64,000 nucleotides of DNA from Halanaerobium sp964649895 (GTDB taxonomy: Bacteria; Bacillota; Halanaerobiia; Halanaerobiales; Halanaerobiaceae), in NCBI GenBank assembly GCA_964649895.1, contig CAZYRX010000003.1:1-64000 (forward strand), given 5' to 3'. The translations under genes were made by a program, and so were the position numbers. Positions 60,632 through 64,000 of this stretch are shown here, one piece after another (position 1 is the stretch's first letter; each line of letters starts with the position of its first letter). Below the pieces are notes generated by a model. That model did no database searches. It had not been told where the DNA came from and saw only the letters and a list, made by a program, of their open reading frames with translations.

Positions 60632-62095
60632 TTAATCAACACTGTAATTAGGAGCTTCTTTTGTTACTTTAACATCATGAGGATGACTTTCACGCAGACC
60701 TGCAGAAGAAATTCTGATTAATTTAGAATCATTTATTAGACTTTCGATATCAGGTGTTCCACAGTAACCCATTCCGGATTGAAGACCACCAACAAGCTGA
60801 TAAATCGTTTCGGCAAGTGTACCTTTATAAGGTACTCTACCTTCTATACCTTCTGGCACAAATTTTTCAGCATTTGTCTCCTCTTCCTGGAAATAACGAT
60901 CTTTACTTCCCTGCTTCATGGCACTTACAGAACCCATGCCTCTATATACTTTATAACTTCTTCCTTTATATATTTCGAGTTCACCAGGGCTTTCTTCTGT
61001 ACCTGCAAGCAGACTACCGATCATAACAGAATGGGCTCCAGCGGCAATAGCCTTGGTTATATCTCCAGAATATTTGATACCACCATCTGCAATTATTGTT
61101 TTTCCATATTCCTCTGCTTTTTTTGCTGAATCATAAATTGCAGTAATCTGAGGTACTCCAACTCCTGCAACAACTCTTGTTGTACAAATCGAGCCTGGAC
61201 CAATACCAACTTTGACAACATCTGCCCCTGCTTTAATAAGAGCTTCTGTTGCTTCAGCTGTTGCAACATTACCTGCAATTACTGATAGATCTGGATATGC
61301 TTTTTTGATATCTTTTAAAACATTAATTACATTCTGAGAATGACCGTGAGCTGTATCTATTACAATTAGATCAACCCTTGCATCAACAAGTGCAGCAATT
61401 CTCTCCATCGTATCTTCTCCTGTACCTACAGCTGCAGCTACAAGAAGTCTTCCCTGCTTATCTTTGGAAGCCTTTGGATACTGTTTTGCTTTTTCTATAT
61501 CCTTGATTGTAATTAAACCTCTCAACTTACCTTCATCATCAACTATTGGTAGTTTTTCTATTTTGTGCTTCCTAAGCTGTTCTTTTGCCCCTTCTAAATC
61601 AGTACCTACAGGTGCGGTCACAAGTTTTTCGTCTGTCATAACCTCAGATACAGGACGATTATAATCTTCTACAAAACGCAGGTCGCGATTTGTTAGAATA
61701 CCAACCAGCTTATTTTCTTTGTCAACAATAGGAACTCCAGATATATGATATTTTGACATCAAAGCTTCTGCTTCTTCAATTAAAGCATCAGGAGACAGAT
61801 AAAAAGGATCAACAATTACGCCACTCTCTGATCTTTTTACTCTATCTACCTCAGCAGCCTGTCTTTTAATAGACATATTTTTATGAATAACACCAAGTCC
61901 ACCTTCTCTGGCCATTGCGATTGCCATATCACCCTCTGTTACTGTGTCCATTCCTGCTGAAATGATAGGAGTGTTTAAATAAATATCGTCTGTTAATTTT
62001 GAACGAGTGCTTACCTCTTTTGGAACTACATTTGATTCTTGTGGAATCAGTAAAACATCATCAAAAGTTAAACCTTCTTTTATAATCTTTTCCAT
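60632..62095 (-). CDS. guaB: IMP dehydrogenase
   Basis: Oxidises IMP to XMP, the first step to GMP. LTFDDVLLIPQES at the N-terminus, two CBS domains (about 95-205), the catalytic Cys in GPGSICTTRVVAGVG and the mobile flap after KYSGDITKAI. 487 residues. ATG with GGAGG, behind a good promoter. Confidence 0.97.
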   Translation of the reverse strand: MEKIIKEGLTFDDVLLIPQESNVVPKEVSTRSKLTDDIYLNTPIISAGMDTVTEGDMAIAMAREGGLGVIHKNMSIKRQAAEVDRVKRSESGVIVDPFYLSPDALIEEAEALMSKYHISGVPIVDKENKLVGILTNRDLRFVEDYNRPVSEVMTDEKLVTAPVGTDLEGAKEQLRKHKIEKLPIVDDEGKLRGLITIKDIEKAKQYPKASKDKQGRLLVAAAVGTGEDTMERIAALVDARVDLIVIDTAHGHSQNVINVLKDIKKAYPDLSVIAGNVATAEATEALIKAGADVVKVGIGPGSICTTRVVAGVGVPQITAIYDSAKKAEEYGKTIIADGGIKYSGDITKAIAAGAHSVMIGSLLAGTEESPGELEIYKGRSYKVYRGMGSVSAMKQGSKDRYFQEEETNAEKFVPEGIEGRVPYKGTLAETIYQLVGGLQSGMGYCGTPDIESLINDSKLIRISSAGLRESHPHDVKVTKEAPNYSVD

Positions 62096-62203
62096 TAAGC
62101 TACCTCCTGTTTTATTTTCTGGTACTAATTAATAATTATATATATGTAAAATTCCCCTTAAAAGATAATTCTTGACTACTTTTATCTATTTAATATTTTA
62201 AGT

Positions 62204-62232
62204 ATTTTAACAAAGCCTGCCCCAATTGTCAA
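62204..62232 (-). promoter_or_regulatory. Sigma-A promoter of guaB
   Basis: TTGACA, 17 nt, TAAAAT on the minus strand, about 110 nt ahead of the guaB start and about 100 nt after recR. I saw no purine riboswitch in the leader. Confidence 0.72.
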
Positions 62233-62283
62233 GCTGATAGATTTCAAATATGCTTTTTTAATTCTTTATATATCTCAATATAA

Positions 62284-62310
62284 AGAAAAAAGAAGCCCTT
62301 CAAGGCTTCT
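62284..62310 (-). terminator. Terminator after recR
   Basis: AGAAGCC / GGCTTCT stem with a 6-nt loop followed by TTTTTCTTTA on the minus strand; ends the dnaX-ebfC-recR unit 20 nt after the stop. Confidence 0.88.
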
Positions 62311-62329
62311 TATAAATAGCTTATTTAAT

Positions 62330-62929
62330 TTATAATTCTCTTCTACCTTCTAGAGCTTTAGATAGAGTTACTTCATCTGCATACTCTAAATCTCCACCAA
62401 CAGGAATACCATGTGCTATTCTTGTAACTTTAACTCCTAATGGTTTGATTAATCTTGCTAAATACATTGCAGTTGCATCACCTTCAGCATTGGGATCAGT
62501 AGCAACTATTACTTCTTCTACTGCTCCATTTTCCAGGCGTGGAATCAAACTGCGGACTTTTATTTCATCAGGTCCAATCCCATCCATTGGCGAAATTGCA
62601 CCATGGAGTACATGATAAAGGCCATTATATTCTCCGGTCTTTTCCATCGCAACAACATCCCGCGGACTTTCAACAACACAAATTTCCGAACGGTTGCGCT
62701 CATCTGACTCACAAAAAGAACAGATTTCTCCTTCTGTAAGATGATTGCAAATCGAGCAGTAATTTATTTTATCCCGAGCTTCCAGGAGTGCATCTGCCAG
62801 TGTTTTTACTTCATTTTTGCTCTGACCGAGAATATAAAAAGATAATCGGCGTGCAGTTTTAGGCCCAATACCGGGCAGTTTACTAAGCTCACCAATCAAC
62901 TTTCCCATTGGCCTGGGATAGGGATTCAT
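62330..62929 (-). CDS. recR: Recombination protein RecR
   Basis: Part of RecFOR-type recombinational repair. LPGIGPKTARRLSFYIL (helix-hairpin-helix), the zinc finger CSIC ... CSFC, and the Toprim domain beginning ICVVESPRDVVAMEKTG. 199 residues. Start overlaps the ebfC stop by one base, as is common. Confidence 0.97.
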   Translation of the reverse strand: MNPYPRPMGKLIGELSKLPGIGPKTARRLSFYILGQSKNEVKTLADALLEARDKINYCSICNHLTEGEICSFCESDERNRSEICVVESPRDVVAMEKTGEYNGLYHVLHGAISPMDGIGPDEIKVRSLIPRLENGAVEEVIVATDPNAEGDATAMYLARLIKPLGVKVTRIAHGIPVGGDLEYADEVTLSKALEGRREL

Positions 62930-63237
62930 TACGGCATCCCTGGTAAGTTCATACCACCAGTTACTTTACCCATTTCTTTGTTTACCATTTCCTGCATTTC
63001 TCTCATTCCCTGATTTACAGCTGCCAGAACTAAATCTTCGAGCATTTCTACATCTTCAGGGTCAACAGCATCAGGATCAATCTGTAGGTCAACAAGTTCT
63101 TGTTTTCCATTAACAACTACTTTTACAACTCCACCACCAGCAGTTGATTCAATTGTCTTCTTTTCTAATTCTTCCTGCATTTTAGCCATCTTTGACTGCA
63201 TTTGCTGTGCTTGTTTCATTAACTTATTCATATCCAT
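62929..63237 (-). CDS. Nucleoid-associated protein, YbaB/EbfC family
   Basis: 102-residue DNA-binding dimer; N-terminal helix MNKLMKQAQQMQSKMAKMQEEL, then the strand TAGGGVVKVVVNGKQEL and a Met/Gly-rich tail. Function in Firmicutes is not well fixed. Site GGAGG. It stands between dnaX and recR in the universal order. Confidence 0.95.
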   Translation of the reverse strand: MDMNKLMKQAQQMQSKMAKMQEELEKKTIESTAGGGVVKVVVNGKQELVDLQIDPDAVDPEDVEMLEDLVLAAVNQGMREMQEMVNKEMGKVTGGMNLPGMP

Positions 63238-63238
63238 T

Positions 63239-64000
63239 TTAATTGCCTCCTCTTTTTTCTAAAATTGATTCATCTACTTCAATTATTTTTCCAGAAAACA
63301 TACGAGCAATTTCTTCTATACTTAAACTTTTTTCTTTACTCTGGTTTTCTGAATTTTTATTTTGAAAATTATTATTACCCATCTGTTTATTATCTAGAAC
63401 AGAATTATTGTTTTTTTTGCTGCTCATATTACTGTTTTTTGAACTATGGCTGGCTGATTTGTTTCTGTCTTTATTATCGAAGCCAGCGGTCTGAGTTTGA
63501 TCAAAATCCTTATTTAGAGATTTTTTTTTATACTCTCCATGTACAAATTCAAGCTCAACAGCTTCATTTAATATTTTCCTTAAAACTTTTGTGATAAGTG
63601 ACTTATTTGATACAGCTCCTTTGTAGTGGAACTTTTTATCACTATCGAAAGCAACAACTATTGTATTACCCTCTACAGCTGCCGGAGCTCCTTCTCGCAG
63701 CAGAGCCTGAACTGAGACATCAATTTTCCTGATTTGATTAAGTACTTTGCCCCAGTATTTTTTAACTTTTTCTAAAGAAAGATCTCCAGAATAACTCTGA
63801 GAATTCTGTCTGCTCTTTTTTGTTTCATCTTTTTCAGGCGGTTCTTTTCTTTGAGATATTTTTGCTTCTGGAATTTTTTCAGCTTTTTCTGCTCCTGCAG
63901 TTCTCTTGGCAGGTTTTGAAATATCTTTTTCTTCAGTCTCAGTCTGAGTATTTATATCTTCAGACCGCTTCTGATCTTTAAAATCAAAGCTTGTGCTTGA
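63239..64000 (-). CDS. dnaX: DNA polymerase III gamma/tau subunit (C-terminal 253 residues; 5' end outside window)
   Basis: The frame is open from the window edge to the stop just before ebfC. The visible part starts with a long low-complexity Glu/Lys/Thr linker, then a tau-type domain (EKVKKYWGKVLNQIRKIDVS, VQALLREGAPAAVEGNTIVV, NKSLITKVLRKILNEAVELEF), then an Asn/Ser-rich region and a conserved-looking end (SLSIEEIARMFSGKIIEV). A run of nine A (63521-63529) follows the tau domain; see findings. The AAA+ domains lie beyond the window. Identity rests on position and the tau pattern. Confidence 0.88.
   Translation of the reverse strand, partial: SSTSFDFKDQKRSEDINTQTETEEKDISKPAKRTAGAEKAEKIPEAKISQRKEPPEKDETKKSRQNSQSYSGDLSLEKVKKYWGKVLNQIRKIDVSVQALLREGAPAAVEGNTIVVAFDSDKKFHYKGAVSNKSLITKVLRKILNEAVELEFVHGEYKKKSLNKDFDQTQTAGFDNKDRNKSASHSSKNSNMSSKKNNNSVLDNKQMGNNNFQNKNSENQSKEKSLSIEEIARMFSGKIIEVDESILEKRGGN

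Noticed and set aside
62096..62329. Possible purine riboswitch ahead of guaB
   Set aside because: I found a promoter and the recR terminator but no conserved purine-aptamer loops.
1..64000. tRNA or rRNA genes
   Set aside because: No cloverleaf or rRNA-like stretch was noticed in the gaps on either strand, though I could not run a covariance search.

Overview
The window is 64 kb of low-GC Firmicute chromosome. Nearly every gene lies on the minus strand; the one confident plus-strand gene is the OsmC-type gene at 48275-48712. Gene order follows the Bacillus-type core (rpmE-tdk-prfA-prmC-sua5-ywlE-upp-tagO-atp-murA, and dnaX-ebfC-recR ... tmk-darA-holB-ricT-yabA-yabB-rsmI-metG). Acidic insertions in several proteins, a Na+-type ATP synthase c subunit, frequent TTG starts and an anaerobe-like gene set suggest a halophilic anaerobe of the Halanaerobium type. 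That assignment is inferred from pattern, not from a database match. I saw no tRNA, rRNA, CRISPR array, transposase or prophage gene.

Layout in transcription order within each block. 1-4.7 kb: a PfkB-like kinase, a CBS-domain protein and a CPA2 antiporter (cut by the window edge), preceded by murA and a YueI-like gene. 4.8-12.6 kb: the complete F1Fo ATP synthase operon, order atpZ-atpB-atpE2-atpI-atpE1-atpF-H-A-G-D-C, with two c-subunit genes. 12.7-20.5 kb: tagO, upp, ywlE, sua5, prmC, prfA, tdk, rpmE and rho. 20.5-21.0 kb: a gene-free nested repeat block. 21-28.8 kb: a CaCA exchanger, fba, a zinc-ribbon protein, a crotonase, pyrG, argS and ywiB. 28.9-33.1 kb: redox genes (flavodoxin-like, trxA, a two-domain disulfide oxidoreductase), an M18 aminopeptidase and a SurA/PrsA-like chaperone. 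33.2-42.0 kb: an aromatic amino acid block, aroF2-tyrA-aroA-hisC-aroF1-aroC behind a tyrosine-type T-box and pheA behind a phenylalanine-type T-box. 42.0-48.0 kb: an NAD block, niaR, a small membrane protein, an SSS symporter, nadA, nadB and nadC. 48.3-54 kb: osmC, a secreted protein, a methyltransferase, rlmH, walJ, rex and metG. 54.4-64 kb: rsmI, yabB, yabA, ricT, holB, darA, tmk, trxB, guaB, recR, ebfC and the 3' part of dnaX.

Main points of interest. (1) The second ATP synthase c subunit (atpE2) has Ala at the position of the ion-binding carboxylate and Met at the Na+-ligand Gln, while atpE1 carries the full Na+ signature; a mixed rotor or a non-translocating accessory c subunit is possible. 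(2) The tyrosine T-box has a Stem I of only 39 nt, and the Phe T-box Stem I also looks short. (3) Two DAHP synthases in one operon differ mainly in their N-terminal domains. (4) A Na+ symporter of unknown substrate sits between niaR and nadABC behind three direct repeats. (5) A 485-bp repeat block lies between rho and the CaCA gene. (6) dnaX has an A9 run after which both alternative frames stop almost at once. Start sites were moved from the longest ORF wherever the Shine-Dalgarno position demanded it, and this is stated per gene.
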